A stretch of 64,000 nt of DNA. It comes from Mesorhizobium sp. M4B.F.Ca.ET.058.02.1.1 (GTDB taxonomy: Bacteria > Pseudomonadota > Alphaproteobacteria > Rhizobiales > Rhizobiaceae). Positions 43,382 through 55,498 of this stretch are shown piece after piece (position 1 is the stretch's first letter; the number at the start of each line of letters is the position of its first letter). The position numbers were made by a program, and so were the translations under genes. The notes beneath the pieces were generated by a model. It was not told the DNA's origin, ran no database searches, and saw only the letters and a program-made list of their open reading frames with translations. The stretch lies in assembly GCF_003952505.1 (NCBI RefSeq), contig NZ_CP034450.1:5146001-5210000 (forward strand). Direction: 5' to 3'.

Positions 43382-44293
43382 TTACGCCGCCGGCTGCGCC
43401 TCGATGGTGCGCAGCGCCTGCGTCTGGCGCTTGGCTGCGGCCTTGACCGCATCCTGCACCTTCTCGAAGGCGCGCACCTCGATCTGGCGCACGCGCTCGC
43501 GGCTGATGTCGAACTCGGCCGACAGTTCTTCCAGCGTCAGCGGCTCATCGGCGAGGCGGCGCGCCTCGAAGATGCGCCGTTCGCGCTCGTTGAGCACGGA
43601 GAGGGCGCCCGACAGCATGGCGCGCCGGTTTTCCAGCTCGTCCTGCTCGATCAGCATCTCTTCCTGGCTTTCGTGGTCGTCGACCAGCCAGTCCTGCCAC
43701 TCGCCGGACTCGCCCTCGCTTGCCCGGATCGGAGCATTGAGCGAAGCGTCGCCCGACAGGCGACGGTTCATCGACACTACTTCCGCCTCGGAGACGTTGA
43801 GACGGGTGGCGATCTCGGCGATCTGGTCGGGCTTCAGGTCGCCATCGTCAAGCGCCTGGATCTTGCCCTTCACCTTGCGTAGGTTGAAGAACAGCCGCTT
43901 CTGGTTGGCGGTGGTGCCCATCTTGACCAGGCTCCACGAGCGCAGGATGTACTCCTGGATCGAGGCCTTGATCCACCACATGGCATAGGTGGCGAGCCGG
44001 AAGCCGCGCTCCGGTTCGAATTTCTTGACGGCCTGCATCAGGCCGACATTGCCTTCCGAGATCACCTCGCCGATCGGCAGACCGTAGCCGCGATAGCCCA
44101 TGGCGATCTTGGCGACGAGCCGCAAATGGCTGGTGACGAGCTTGTGCGCGGCCGAAGTGTCCTCATGCTCGGCGTAACGCTTGGCGAGCATGTACTCTTC
44201 CTGCGGCTGAAGCATCGGAAAGCGGCGGATTTCTTCCAGGTAGCGGCTGAGGCCGCCTTCGCCGGAGACGATACTGGGTAGTGACTGGGCCAT
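43382..44293 (-). CDS. rpoH: RNA polymerase sigma factor RpoH (sigma-32)
   Basis: A 303-residue heat-shock sigma factor. Region 1.2 to 2 contains RRFPMLQPQEEYMLAKRY and LRLVAKIAMGYRGYGLP; region 2.4 is RLATYAMWWIKASIQEYIL. The RpoH box, which contacts core polymerase and controls stability, is QKRLFFNLRKVKG. Region 4.2 is LEELSAEFDISRERVRQIEVRAFEKV. It drives chaperone and protease genes. Rhizobia often carry two rpoH paralogues; this one cannot be assigned as rpoH1 or rpoH2. GAGAGAGGGGGCGC precedes the ATG. Confidence 0.94.
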   Translation of the reverse strand: MAQSLPSIVSGEGGLSRYLEEIRRFPMLQPQEEYMLAKRYAEHEDTSAAHKLVTSHLRLVAKIAMGYRGYGLPIGEVISEGNVGLMQAVKKFEPERGFRLATYAMWWIKASIQEYILRSWSLVKMGTTANQKRLFFNLRKVKGKIQALDDGDLKPDQIAEIATRLNVSEAEVVSMNRRLSGDASLNAPIRASEGESGEWQDWLVDDHESQEEMLIEQDELENRRAMLSGALSVLNERERRIFEARRLADEPLTLEELSAEFDISRERVRQIEVRAFEKVQDAVKAAAKRQTQALRTIEAQPAA

Positions 44294-44379
44294 GATAGCG
44301 CCCCCTCTCTCTTGGAGTGATGCCCCCGAAACGCGGCGGGCATGTGACGCGAATGCCAAACGGCTCATCCGCGGCAACT

Positions 44380-44412
44380 GCTGTATATAGGAACAAAACC
44401 AGAAAGGACAGG
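44380..44412 (-). promoter_or_regulatory. Candidate rpoH promoter
   Basis: On the minus strand, CCTGTC and CTATAT are 16 bases apart, about 90 bases before the rpoH start. The -10 fits the alphaproteobacterial CTATAT form; the -35 matches CTTGAC in four of six bases. It is a tentative call. Confidence 0.35.
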
Positions 44413-44527
44413 CATTTGTTCAACACGAAACAGTGTGTCACGCTAAAGTGAACAACGCCAGTCAGGTTTTTTTGATGGTTGCTTTGAAGCGGGTCGATGG
44501 TCGGTTTGAAGCGGATCGATGGCGGGC

Positions 44528-45598
44528 TCAGAGCTTGCGAAAGCCGCCGACGAGTGCCTCCATGTCCCTCGGTATCGGCGCTTCGAACCTCATCGCTAGA
44601 TGGGTAGCCGGGTGCTGGAATTCAAGGAGCCAGGCGTGCAAGGCTTGCCTGGCAAATGCGTTGACTTCGCCTTTCAGCGGTTCGGGCAGCCGGTTGGCCT
44701 TGGTGCGGAAGGCCTGGCCGTAATCGGGATCGCCGACCACGGGATGGCCGATATGGGCCATGTGGACGCGGATCTGGTGGGTGCGGCCGGTCTCCAGCCG
44801 GCATTCGACCAGACTTGCCGTTGCGAATTCCTTCTGCCGCTCGCCGAAGCGCTCGATCACGGCAAAATGCGTGACGGCGTGGCGAGCGTCGTCGCGGCCT
44901 TCCGGCACCACGGCGCGGCGCACGCGGTCGGCGGCGCGGCCGAGCGGCGCGTCGACCGTTCCGGTCGGCCTCGACGGAATGCCCCATACGAGCGCGAGAT
45001 AGGCGCGTTCGAGGTCGCCGGTGCGACCATGATCGGCAAACGCCTCCGACAGCGCCTTGTGGGCACGGTCGGTCTTGGCGACGACCATGACGCCACTGGT
45101 CTCCTTGTCAAGACGATGAACGATGCCCGGCCGCTTGACGCCGCCAATGCCGGACAGGCTGTCGCCGCAATGGTGGATGAGCGCATTGACCAGCGTGCCG
45201 GTCCAGTTGCCGGCGCCGGGATGGACGACCAGTCCCGCCGGCTTGTTGATGACGATAAGCTCATCGTCCTCATAGAGGATGTCGAGGGCGATCGCCTCGC
45301 CCCGCGGCTCCGCCGGTTCAGGCTCCGGCATCTCCACCGAGACGCGCTCGCCGGCGGCCATCCTGCGCTTGGCCTCCTCGGCGACCTTGCCGCCGATCCT
45401 GACCGCGCCCTGCCTGATCAGCATCTGCACCCGGCTGCGCGAGATGTCCCGGCCGAGCCGGCCGGCCAGCCATTGGTCGAGGCGCTGGCCGGCGGCATCC
45501 GGGCCGGCCTCCAGCATGACCGATCCGCCGGCTGTCAAATCACTGCCTGTCAAACGATCCTCTATTAATCTGGAGGCCTCTTCGCTATGAGCGCTCAT
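44528..45598 (-). CDS. RluA-family pseudouridine synthase (RluD-like)
   Basis: A 356-residue RNA-modifying enzyme. Residues about 45-90 form an S4 domain (GQRLDQWLAGRLGRDISRSRVQMLIRQGAVRI...). The catalytic Asp is in GIVHRLDKETSGVMVVAKT, followed by RAYLALVWG, ECRLETGRTHQIRVHMAHIGHPVVGDPDYG and RQALHAWLLEF. An S4 domain plus this motif fits RluC/RluD modification of 23S rRNA. The start at MSAHSEEAS leaves 26 bases to the divergent DUF6476 gene. Confidence 0.92.
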   Translation of the reverse strand: MSAHSEEASRLIEDRLTGSDLTAGGSVMLEAGPDAAGQRLDQWLAGRLGRDISRSRVQMLIRQGAVRIGGKVAEEAKRRMAAGERVSVEMPEPEPAEPRGEAIALDILYEDDELIVINKPAGLVVHPGAGNWTGTLVNALIHHCGDSLSGIGGVKRPGIVHRLDKETSGVMVVAKTDRAHKALSEAFADHGRTGDLERAYLALVWGIPSRPTGTVDAPLGRAADRVRRAVVPEGRDDARHAVTHFAVIERFGERQKEFATASLVECRLETGRTHQIRVHMAHIGHPVVGDPDYGQAFRTKANRLPEPLKGEVNAFARQALHAWLLEFQHPATHLAMRFEAPIPRDMEALVGGFRKL

Positions 45599-45624
45599 CG
45601 AAAACCGTTCTGGAACCCAATTCC

Positions 45625-46008
45625 ATGGCCAGGCCAATTGCCGAGGAAGACGAAGAAAAGCCGCTCGACGCCGAAGTCGAGAAGGTGCGCGGCAAACTCA
45701 TCCGCTTCATGGCCGTCAATCTCGGGCTGCTGTTCCTTGCCCTTATGGTGGTGATCGCGGCGCTTGTCTACAAAGCGCGCAACGCGCCGCCTGCCAGCGC
45801 CCCGGTTGCCAGCGATATCCAGGTGCCGGCCGGCGAACCGCTTAGCGCCGACATCGTGCTGCCGGTCGGCGCCAAGGTGATCAGCCAGTCGCTGTCCGGC
45901 AACCGCATCGCGATCGATGCCGAGCTTGCCGACGGCAGCCGCGCCATCTTCGTCTACGACATCGCCGAGCGTCGCGTGATAGGCCAGTTTGCGATCCGCA
46001 ACAAATGA
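45625..46008 (+). CDS. DUF6476 single-pass membrane protein
   Basis: A 127-residue protein. Residues 1-28 are charged (EEDEEKPLDAEVEKVRGKL), a membrane helix follows (NLGLLFLALMVVIAALVYKA), and then comes a periplasmic beta-rich domain (DIVLPVGAKVISQSLSGNRIAIDAELADGSRAIFVYDI). It is known only as a rhizobial family of unknown role and is usually adjacent to the RluA-family gene. It overlaps the next gene by four bases. Confidence 0.82.
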   Translation: MARPIAEEDEEKPLDAEVEKVRGKLIRFMAVNLGLLFLALMVVIAALVYKARNAPPASAPVASDIQVPAGEPLSADIVLPVGAKVISQSLSGNRIAIDAELADGSRAIFVYDIAERRVIGQFAIRNK

Positions 46009-46418
46009 GCGGCTTCGCCGACAAGCGCTGCATCGCTACCGTGGCGCTCGTCGTCGGGAACTATGACGAGGCGATTGACTGGTATGTCGAGCGGCTGGGC
46101 TTCGCGCTTGCCGAGGACGTCGATCTCGGCGGCGGTAAGCGCTGGGTGATCGTAACGCCGGCGAACGCAAACGGCGCGCGGCTGCTGCTTGCCGAAGCAG
46201 CGGACGAGACGCAGGCGAGCCGCATCGGCAACCAGACCGGTGGCCGGGTCTTTCTCTTCCTCGAAACCGACGACTTCGCCCGCGACCATGTGGCGATGCT
46301 GGCCGGCGGCGTCGAGTTCCGCGAGGCGCCGCGCTTCGAGGCCTACGGCACGGTGGCGGTTTTTGCCGATCTCTACGGCAATCTCTGGGACCTGATCGAG
46401 CCGAAACGACGGGGCTGA
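46005..46418 (+). CDS. VOC family (glyoxalase/bleomycin-resistance-like) protein
   Basis: A 137-residue protein with two beta-alpha-beta-beta-beta units: CIATVALVVGNYDEAIDWYVERLGFAL, KRWVIVTPANANGARLLLAEA, and FLETDDFARDHVAMLAGG...FEAYGTVAVFADLYGNLWDLIEP. The terminal Glu of WDLIEP is a metal-site position in glyoxalase I-type proteins. Reaction unknown. ATGA overlap with the upstream gene shows coupling. Confidence 0.87.
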   Translation: MSGFADKRCIATVALVVGNYDEAIDWYVERLGFALAEDVDLGGGKRWVIVTPANANGARLLLAEAADETQASRIGNQTGGRVFLFLETDDFARDHVAMLAGGVEFREAPRFEAYGTVAVFADLYGNLWDLIEPKRRG

Positions 46419-46503
46419 GCCCAGCAGTTTTGGAATATCGGCGAACTCTCCGAAGCCCAGTTGCTTTTTCCTGGCCGCCAGCCTATATCGCCGGTTCTTG
46501 AGC

Positions 46504-46578
46504 GCGCCCATCGTCTAGCGGTCAGGACACCGCCCTCTCACGGCGGGAACAGGGGTTCGATTCCCCTTGGGCGTACCA
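46504..46578 (+). tRNA. tRNA-Glu (anticodon CTC), 3' CCA encoded
   Basis: A 75-nt cloverleaf. The acceptor GCGCCCA pairs with TGGGCGT (one G-U), followed by ACCA. The anticodon arm is CCGCC-CTCTCAC-GGCGG with anticodon CTC, and the T arm is CAGGGG-TTCGATT-CCCCTT. It reads GAG codons. Confidence 0.96.
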
Positions 46579-46793
46579 AGTCTCTCCAGCACATTTTTCC
46601 ATTCCAGGATACGCCCCCGGATTCCGCGCGACGTTAGCAGCGCTTCGGCGCTTCTGGCGCAACGCCGCCGATTGAATTAGCATCCTGTCATTACCTTGCG
46701 CCAAAGGCGCAGGGCGGCGCCTTGGGGAGCGCCGGCGGTAAATGCCGATCCGAACTGGCCCGACAGAGGCGAGGATCGCAGGGAGGGAGACCG

Positions 46794-47384
46794 ATGCAGA
46801 AACTGCAATCGCAGGGCGTCCATCACATCACGCTGGTCGGCGCCGGGCGCCAGACGTCGATCGATTTCTGGGAAGGCGTGCTCGGCATGCCCTTCGTCTT
46901 CGAACAGCCCAATCTCGACAAGGCGAGCGAGAGCCATCTCTATTTCGATCCGGGCGACGGAAGGCTGATTACCGTCTTCACCGATGAGAGCCGCACGGCG
47001 GTGCCCAGGCGTACGCCCACCGATACGGGCTGCGTCCACCACATCGCGTTTGCGGTGTCGCGCGTCACCTTCCTGCAGGCGGTCGCCCGGCTCGACGAGC
47101 GCGGCATCAAGCATAGCGGCGTCAAGGATCGCGGCTTCATGGATTCGATCTATTTCGAGGACCCGCTTGGCCTCTTGATCGAGCTCGCCTCGTACCGCTT
47201 CGAACCACCGGCGGGCTTCACCCATGCCGATGTGCTGATGCAGGCGCACAAGATCCGCGTCGCGCGCGGCGACTACAACATCGCGGAAGTGCATCTGGCC
47301 GACGCGATCCAGACGCTGGTCGAATGGTCGCGCGCGACCTTGTCGGACGAAAGGGCACCGAAAAATCCATATGAAAAGGCCTGA
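46794..47384 (+). CDS. VOC family ring-cleaving dioxygenase-like protein
   Basis: A 196-residue protein of the vicinal-oxygen-chelate superfamily: GVHHITLVGAGRQTSIDFWEGVLGMPFVFEQPN, HLYFDPGDGRLITVFTDE, CVHHIAFAVS, and SIYFEDPLGLLIELASYRFEPP. His14 or His15, the second His-His pair in module 2 and the Glu in LLIELAS are candidate metal ligands, as in LinE/PcpA-type or glyoxalase enzymes. GGAGGGAGACCG is its ribosome-binding site. The gene is 11 bases before the glutathione-transferase-like gene, an operon. Confidence 0.87.
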   Translation: MQKLQSQGVHHITLVGAGRQTSIDFWEGVLGMPFVFEQPNLDKASESHLYFDPGDGRLITVFTDESRTAVPRRTPTDTGCVHHIAFAVSRVTFLQAVARLDERGIKHSGVKDRGFMDSIYFEDPLGLLIELASYRFEPPAGFTHADVLMQAHKIRVARGDYNIAEVHLADAIQTLVEWSRATLSDERAPKNPYEKA

Positions 47385-47395
47385 GGGAGGAACAG

Positions 47396-48250
47396 ATGGC
47401 AAAGGCAGCAACGAAGAGTGCAAGGAAACCGGCGGCCAAGGCTGCGGTGAAGGCCGCCAAGCCAGCGCCGAAAGCAAAGGCAAAAGCAGCGGCCAAGCCA
47501 GCCGCGAAGGTGACGGCAAAGGCCGCACCCAAGGTGACGGCAAAGGCCGCGAAGAAGCCTGGGCTGAAGCTCAGCATGCTGAAGCCGAGCGTCAACAACA
47601 TGACCGTTCGGGTGTTCGCGCGCGCCGCCGGCTTCGACCATGCCGAGACCGACGCTTGGGGGCTTACGCGCTCGCCGGAGTTCATGGCGCGCAACCCGGC
47701 CCATCTGACGCCGATGATCGAGGACAAGGGGCTGCCGAGAGGCGTGTTGTGGGAAAGCTGCGCCATCATGCAGTATCTCGCCAACAAGCACGGGCTGGAG
47801 AAATTCTACCCCAAGGCGCCGGCCAAGCGGGCGATGATCGACAGCGCCATGTTCTATCTGGTCGGCACGCTTTACCCCTACGTGGCGCGTGCCACTTATC
47901 CGGCGCTCGGTTTCCCGCAATATGCCGGCGAGGTCGGCCACAGCGACGCCCATCCTGACAGGAAATCAGAGGCCCAGAAGGCGGCAGCGGCAGCAATCGC
48001 CGAGCCGCTCGACGTCTTCCACAGCTTCTTCCGCAACGGCAAGCCGTTCATCGGCGGCAGCAATCCGTCGATTGCCGACATTCGGCTGGCGGCGACGCTC
48101 GAGTTCCTAGCGGTCATCGACTACACGCTGCCCAAATGGGCGAAGGACTATATGGCGGCGATGGAGAAGAAGCTCGGCAAGGCCTATGCTGAACCGGCCG
48201 GTGATGTGCGCGGCTACATCGCCTACGTGAAGTCGCAGGCGAAGGCGTAA
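47396..48250 (+). CDS. Glutathione S-transferase-like protein with a histone-H1-like Lys/Ala N-terminal tail
   Basis: A 284-residue protein in two parts. Residues 1-56 are almost only Ala, Lys, Pro, Thr and Val (KPAAKAAVKAAKPAPKAKAK type repeats), like the tails of histone H1 and of some HU and RNA-binding proteins. Residues 57-284 form a GST-like fold: VNNMTVRVFARAAGFDHAETDAWG, NPAHLTPMIED with the cis-Pro, WESCAIMQYLANKHG, and a helical half ending NPSIADIRLAATLEFLAVIDY. The catalytic Ser/Cys/Tyr at the N-terminus is not evident. The overlapping frame through the tail encodes no recognised domain. It is likely co-expressed with the dioxygenase-like gene. Confidence 0.85.
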   Translation: MAKAATKSARKPAAKAAVKAAKPAPKAKAKAAAKPAAKVTAKAAPKVTAKAAKKPGLKLSMLKPSVNNMTVRVFARAAGFDHAETDAWGLTRSPEFMARNPAHLTPMIEDKGLPRGVLWESCAIMQYLANKHGLEKFYPKAPAKRAMIDSAMFYLVGTLYPYVARATYPALGFPQYAGEVGHSDAHPDRKSEAQKAAAAAIAEPLDVFHSFFRNGKPFIGGSNPSIADIRLAATLEFLAVIDYTLPKWAKDYMAAMEKKLGKAYAEPAGDVRGYIAYVKSQAKA

Positions 48251-48553
48251 GGACCACTGTGGTGGCGTTCCGGATTTGCCGGGCGCTTCGAGGCTAAGGA
48301 TTCGTTAACCAAGGACCCTGTCTAATGGTCACTGGTTCAGCTCAGGCGCGCGACCACGGATGTACTGGCGCGATGCCGAGGCGAAAGCAAAGGTCGGCCA
48401 TGCGCCGGCCTTTTGCTTTTCAACCGCCGCCGGTCCGGAAGCACTCTCAGCCTCGTGGCTGCGCCCGGCGATTGCCGAGAAACCTGTTGTCACCTGCGGC
48501 TTTGACCGTAGCATGAGATCGGCGGCGGAGCGGGAGAGACGAGGATCCTGGCA
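48251..48553. other. Intergenic stretch with one terminator
   Basis: Apart from the hairpin at 48383-48421 and the leader of the next gene I see nothing coding here. Confidence 0.5.
48383..48421 (+). terminator. Terminator-like hairpin
   Basis: AAAGCAAAGGTCGGC pairs with GCCGGCCTTTTGCTTT with one mismatch and one bulge around a short loop. It ends in TTTTGCTTTTC and lies 133 bases after the GST-like gene. Confidence 0.6.
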
Positions 48554-48922
48554 ATGAAAAACGTTGCATTGCCGACAATCGCCGCGGCGCTCCTGGCGGC
48601 CATGTCCTGTCGATCGAATGCGGCCGAGCTCAACACCATGAACGATGTCGGCGCGGCGCTGCAGGCGTGCTGGGTCCCGCCGGCGAATTCCGAAAACTCG
48701 TCGGTCACCTTGAGCTTCAGCCTCAGGCGGGACGGCACGCTGATCGGTCCCCCCAGGCCGACGGCGATCAAGGTGAGCGGCGACGCCAAGGCCAGGCAAG
48801 CCTATGTCGAGGCCGCAACCTCGGCACTGCAGCACTGCCTGCCGCTGAGCTTCTCGCCGGCGCTGGCGCAGGGGATTGCCGGCAAAGTCTACGTGCTGCA
48901 GTTCAACTCGCCCAAGAGATAG
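48554..48922 (+). CDS. Exported protein with TonB/TolA C-terminal-like domain
   Basis: A 122-residue protein with a signal peptide (LPTIAAALLAAMSC...NAAE). The mature part, DVGAALQACWVPPANSENSSVTLSFSLRRDGTLIGPPRP and then AYVEAATSALQHCLPLSFSPALAQGIAGKVYVLQF, has the pattern of TolA/TonB C-terminal domains (W-P, strand-turn-strand with DG, paired cysteines). It is probably periplasmic; it lacks the membrane helix and linker of TonB. The partner is unknown. Confidence 0.78.
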   Translation: MKNVALPTIAAALLAAMSCRSNAAELNTMNDVGAALQACWVPPANSENSSVTLSFSLRRDGTLIGPPRPTAIKVSGDAKARQAYVEAATSALQHCLPLSFSPALAQGIAGKVYVLQFNSPKR

Positions 48923-49149
48923 CGCTGGATCCCCAAGTTCAGCCGGTCATCTCAGTGCCGACGGCGCCGAAGCGGGTTCAGGAAACCGGGGCGGACGACC
49001 CGTTGACGGCTGTCACGTCCGACAGCCTCTCTCGCTTCTCGAGCGGCGGCTTTTCGTAGGTCTTCTGGCTTTGCCTGCAGGCTGGCGGGAAGTATTGCGC
49101 GCCGGCATCGTGGCTGGCGGCGGCTAGAAGGCGATCGGCAGCCTCGGGG

Positions 49150-49365
49150 TCAGTGCCGCGCGCGCCTCGCGTTTACATGGCGCTGCAGATCCGGCGTCTC
49201 GTAGACGTAGTCGCTCCACGCCGATTCCGGAATTTGCCCGGCCAGATAGCATTCCAGCAAAAGGTTCTGCTCCGGTGTCAGAGGCCTCGGTGCCCGCTCG
49301 TGGTCCAGTCCGAGTGAGTGGATGAGGTTTCTGGTCAGGCCGGAGACGGTGAAGTGAATGGACAT
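49150..49365 (-). CDS. Small uncharacterised protein, 71 residues
   Basis: A 71-residue protein starting MSIHFTVSGLTRNLIHSLGL, then RPLTPEQNLLLECYLAGQIPESAWSDYVYETPDLQRHVNARR. GGGAGACCGAGG is a good ribosome-binding site. The LTPEQ...LAGQIPESAWSDYV pattern is one I associate with small rhizobial proteins of unknown role. No motif is recognised. Confidence 0.65.
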   Translation of the reverse strand: MSIHFTVSGLTRNLIHSLGLDHERAPRPLTPEQNLLLECYLAGQIPESAWSDYVYETPDLQRHVNARRARH

Positions 49366-49595
49366 CCTCGGTCTCCCTTTGCCGCTACAACGCGAAGTGT
49401 GGGGCAAAGGTTTCACCGGGACCATTCGACACTTTGAGCTATACCGTCTGGCGGCTGAGGGCGCCGCCCGGGGGCCGTCCCACAGGGGGCCGGCGCCAGC
49501 GAAAGCAAAGGCGCGGTCGACAAACCGGCCGACCCGCGCACGGGGAGAGTGGTCGGCCTCGGCCTTCTTCCCAGCAAACTGAGTCTATCGCCCTG

Positions 49596-49954
49596 CTATT
49601 CGCAGACCACGCGGAAGCGCTTGCCGGGTGCGCTGACATTCCTGCAGGCCAGGGGCTGTTCCGGCTCGGACGACAGCGAGGGGGACTTGCCGTCTGTCCT
49701 GGTGGCGCCGGCGGCGGGGGGAGCCTGCGGCCCGCGAGGCGTCTGGGTGCCTGCGGCGGCGCCGGAAAGGCACCTGGCTGCAACTGCGGCGGACCGGCTT
49801 GCGGCGGCGGCGGCCTGTCCCAGATGCGTCGGACATCGAGGGGCTTCGGGATCATCACCGTGCCGTCGTCGCTACGCGCGCAGCCCCCCGCCGCAAGCAG
49901 CGCCAGGCAAAGGAAAAGCAGCACGATTCGTCCGAACATTAGCAAAACCCTCAT
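49596..49954 (-). pseudogene. Lipoprotein gene interrupted by a frameshift in a C-run
   Basis: The N-terminal frame encodes a lipoprotein: signal peptide MFGRIVLLFLCLALLAAGGC with a lipobox Cys, then SDDGTVMIPKPLDVRRIWD and a Pro-rich linker. The expected end, PLACRNVSAPGKRFRVVCE and a TAG at 49596, lies in another frame. The two frames meet near the six-C run at about 49715-49724. One base more or less there restores a 118-residue protein. Either the gene is broken or the run was miscounted. AAGGCAT precedes the ATG. Confidence 0.75.
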
Positions 49955-50123
49955 ATGCCTTATAACGCGGCCGCGCGACGGCCGACAACCGGCGCGACAC
50001 GGCTAGGCCGCGACCGACCCCGATCTCCGCTGATGTTTTGTTAAGGTTAGCGGATCGTTAATGCTTCTGAGGCACAGTCCGCCGACGAACCGCGACGGGG
50101 GTTCGGCTGGGGGTGGCATCAGC

Positions 50124-53906
<3,783 letters not shown>

Positions 53907-53997
53907 GCCTGCCGAGGCGAAGGGCCGATTATCTCCTGCGGGCCGGCGCCGTCGCGTCCAATTTGTGCAAAGCACACCGGGAACCGAAGGGATGTCG

Positions 53998-54029
53998 CAA
54001 GGGTATGGTGCGATCGCACCATACCCTTG
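53998..54029. repeat. 32-bp perfect palindrome without loop
   Basis: Half-site CAAGGGTATGGTGCGA is followed directly by its exact complement, centred on CGATCG. It lies 92 bases after the hybrid kinase gene. It could terminate that transcript or be a dimer-of-dimers protein site; no U-tract follows. Confidence 0.75.
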
Positions 54030-54348
54030 TGGGCGTCGAGCCGGAACAATGGCGGCATCGGATTCGCTCCTTCGGTTACGGGCGGGAGCAGCGACCGCCG
54101 GCATGAAACAGCGTCGAATCTACCCCAACGGACCTGTTTTCGGCGATGGCTCGGCCATGATGCGCTCTGGCCAGGGGCAACGCGCTCTCGTCCGGCTTTT
54201 CTTTTCTCGGCGGCCGCGGCTCGCGCCGCCGAGGGCGGGGGCGGTCATCGAAATTCGCGCAAGTCCCTGATTCCCTCCGGCAAACGGCCTTTGCCTCGCG
54301 GAGGCTGGCGGCCAGCCGTTTCCGCCAGACCAGTGAGACGTTACCGGG

Positions 54349-54377
54349 CTGACACGAAACTGTCATGCAACTGTAAT
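54349..54377 (+). promoter_or_regulatory. Triple Pho box upstream of pstS
   Basis: Three half-sites at exact 11-bp spacing: CTGACAC (54349), CTGTCAT (54360), CTGTAAT (54371). CTGTCAT-N4-CTGTAAT matches the rhizobial PhoB consensus. It ends 78 bases before the pstS start, so PhoB, whose gene ends this operon, should activate the operon under phosphate limitation. Confidence 0.85.
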
Positions 54378-54455
54378 AATCGGAAGCTATTGGCCTCACC
54401 GGGCGCCAATGGACAGCGGTGCCGAGAGACCATCTTCCGAACAGGAGCAGGCCAC

Positions 54456-55484
54456 ATGAACAAATTCCTTCTCACGGCGTCGGCCGCTGCGCTTGCGCTC
54501 GCCGCGTCGTCCGGCTTCGCCGCCGCGCGCGACCAGATCCAGGTTGCCGGGTCGTCGACCGTCCTTCCCTATGCCAAGATCGTCGCCGAGCAGTTCGGCG
54601 AAACCTTCACCAAGTTCAAGACCCCGGTGGTCGAGTCCGGCGGCAGCGGCGCCGGCATCAAGGAATTCTGCAAGGGCGTCGGCGAAGACACCATCGACAT
54701 CGCCAACTCCTCGCGTCCGATCAAGAAGGACGAGATCAAGTCCTGCGCCGACGCCGGCGTGAAGGACATCCAGGAAGTCCGCATCGGCTATGACGGCATC
54801 GTCTTCGCCACCGACGTCAAGGGCCCGGACTGGGCGCTGGCTCCCGCCGACATCTACAAGGCGCTCGCCGCCAAGCTCGTCGTCGACGGCAAGCTGGTCG
54901 ACAATCCGAACACCAAGTGGAACCAGGTCAACCCGAAGCTCCCCGACTGGGACATCGCCGCCTACATCCCGGGTGAAAAGCACGGCACCCGCGAGGTGTT
55001 CGAGACCAAGCTTCTCGACGCCGGCTGCGACAAGGCCGCCATCAAGGCCACCGGCATCAGCGACGACAAGGAAGTCGGCAAGACCTGCATCGCCATCCGC
55101 AAGGACGGCAAGGCTGTCGACATCGACGGCGACTACACCGAGACGCTCGCCCGCATCGACTCCAACAAGACCGGCGTCGGCGTGTTCGGCCTCGCCTTCT
55201 ACGAAAACAATGCCGACAAGCTGAAGGTCGCCACCGTGGAAGGCGTCACGCCTTCGACCGAGACCATCGCCAGCGGCAAGTATCCGGTTTCGCGCCCGCT
55301 GTTCTTCTACGTCAAGAAGGCGCATCTCGGCGTCGTTCCGGGCCTGAAGGAATATGTCGAGTTCTTCCTCGACGACCAGATGATCGGCCCGGAAAGCCCG
55401 CTCGCCGAGTACGGCCTGGTTTCGGCTCCCGATGCCGAGCGTCAGGCGCAGCGCGACGCGTTCGCCGCCGGAAAGACCATGTAA
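54456..55484 (+). CDS. pstS: Phosphate ABC transporter substrate-binding protein
   Basis: A 342-residue periplasmic phosphate-binding protein. Signal peptide MNKFLLTASAAALALAASSG up to FAAA, then the phosphate-binding loops IQVAGSSTVLPYAK, ESGGSGAGIKEFC, IANSSRPIK and EKHGTREVFETKLL. The STV, SGSG and SSR residues bind the anion. It delivers phosphate to PstCA in the inner membrane. GGAGCAGGCCAC is the ribosome-binding site. A strong hairpin follows it, which is usual when a binding protein is made in excess of the permeases. Confidence 0.95.
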   Translation: MNKFLLTASAAALALAASSGFAAARDQIQVAGSSTVLPYAKIVAEQFGETFTKFKTPVVESGGSGAGIKEFCKGVGEDTIDIANSSRPIKKDEIKSCADAGVKDIQEVRIGYDGIVFATDVKGPDWALAPADIYKALAAKLVVDGKLVDNPNTKWNQVNPKLPDWDIAAYIPGEKHGTREVFETKLLDAGCDKAAIKATGISDDKEVGKTCIAIRKDGKAVDIDGDYTETLARIDSNKTGVGVFGLAFYENNADKLKVATVEGVTPSTETIASGKYPVSRPLFFYVKKAHLGVVPGLKEYVEFFLDDQMIGPESPLAEYGLVSAPDAERQAQRDAFAAGKTM

Positions 55485-55498
55485 TCAAGCTTGCGGAC

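Larger units (their letters stand above)
53907..54455. other. 549-bp non-coding region upstream of pstS
   Basis: It holds a 32-bp perfect palindrome (53998), the Pho box (54349) and the pstS leader. Short open frames here lack a recognisable product. Confidence 0.6.

Noticed and set aside
47396..47560. The alternating A/K codons as a tandem DNA repeat
   Set aside because: The DNA units vary in length and codon choice; the repetition is at protein level.
47371..47958. An overlapping plus-strand frame through the Lys/Ala tail
   Set aside because: The product is an Arg- and Gly-rich string without a domain, and the GST-like fold is in the other frame.
54030..54340. Short plus-strand frames upstream of pstS
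   Set aside because: They lack ribosome-binding sites and recognisable products and overlap regulatory DNA.
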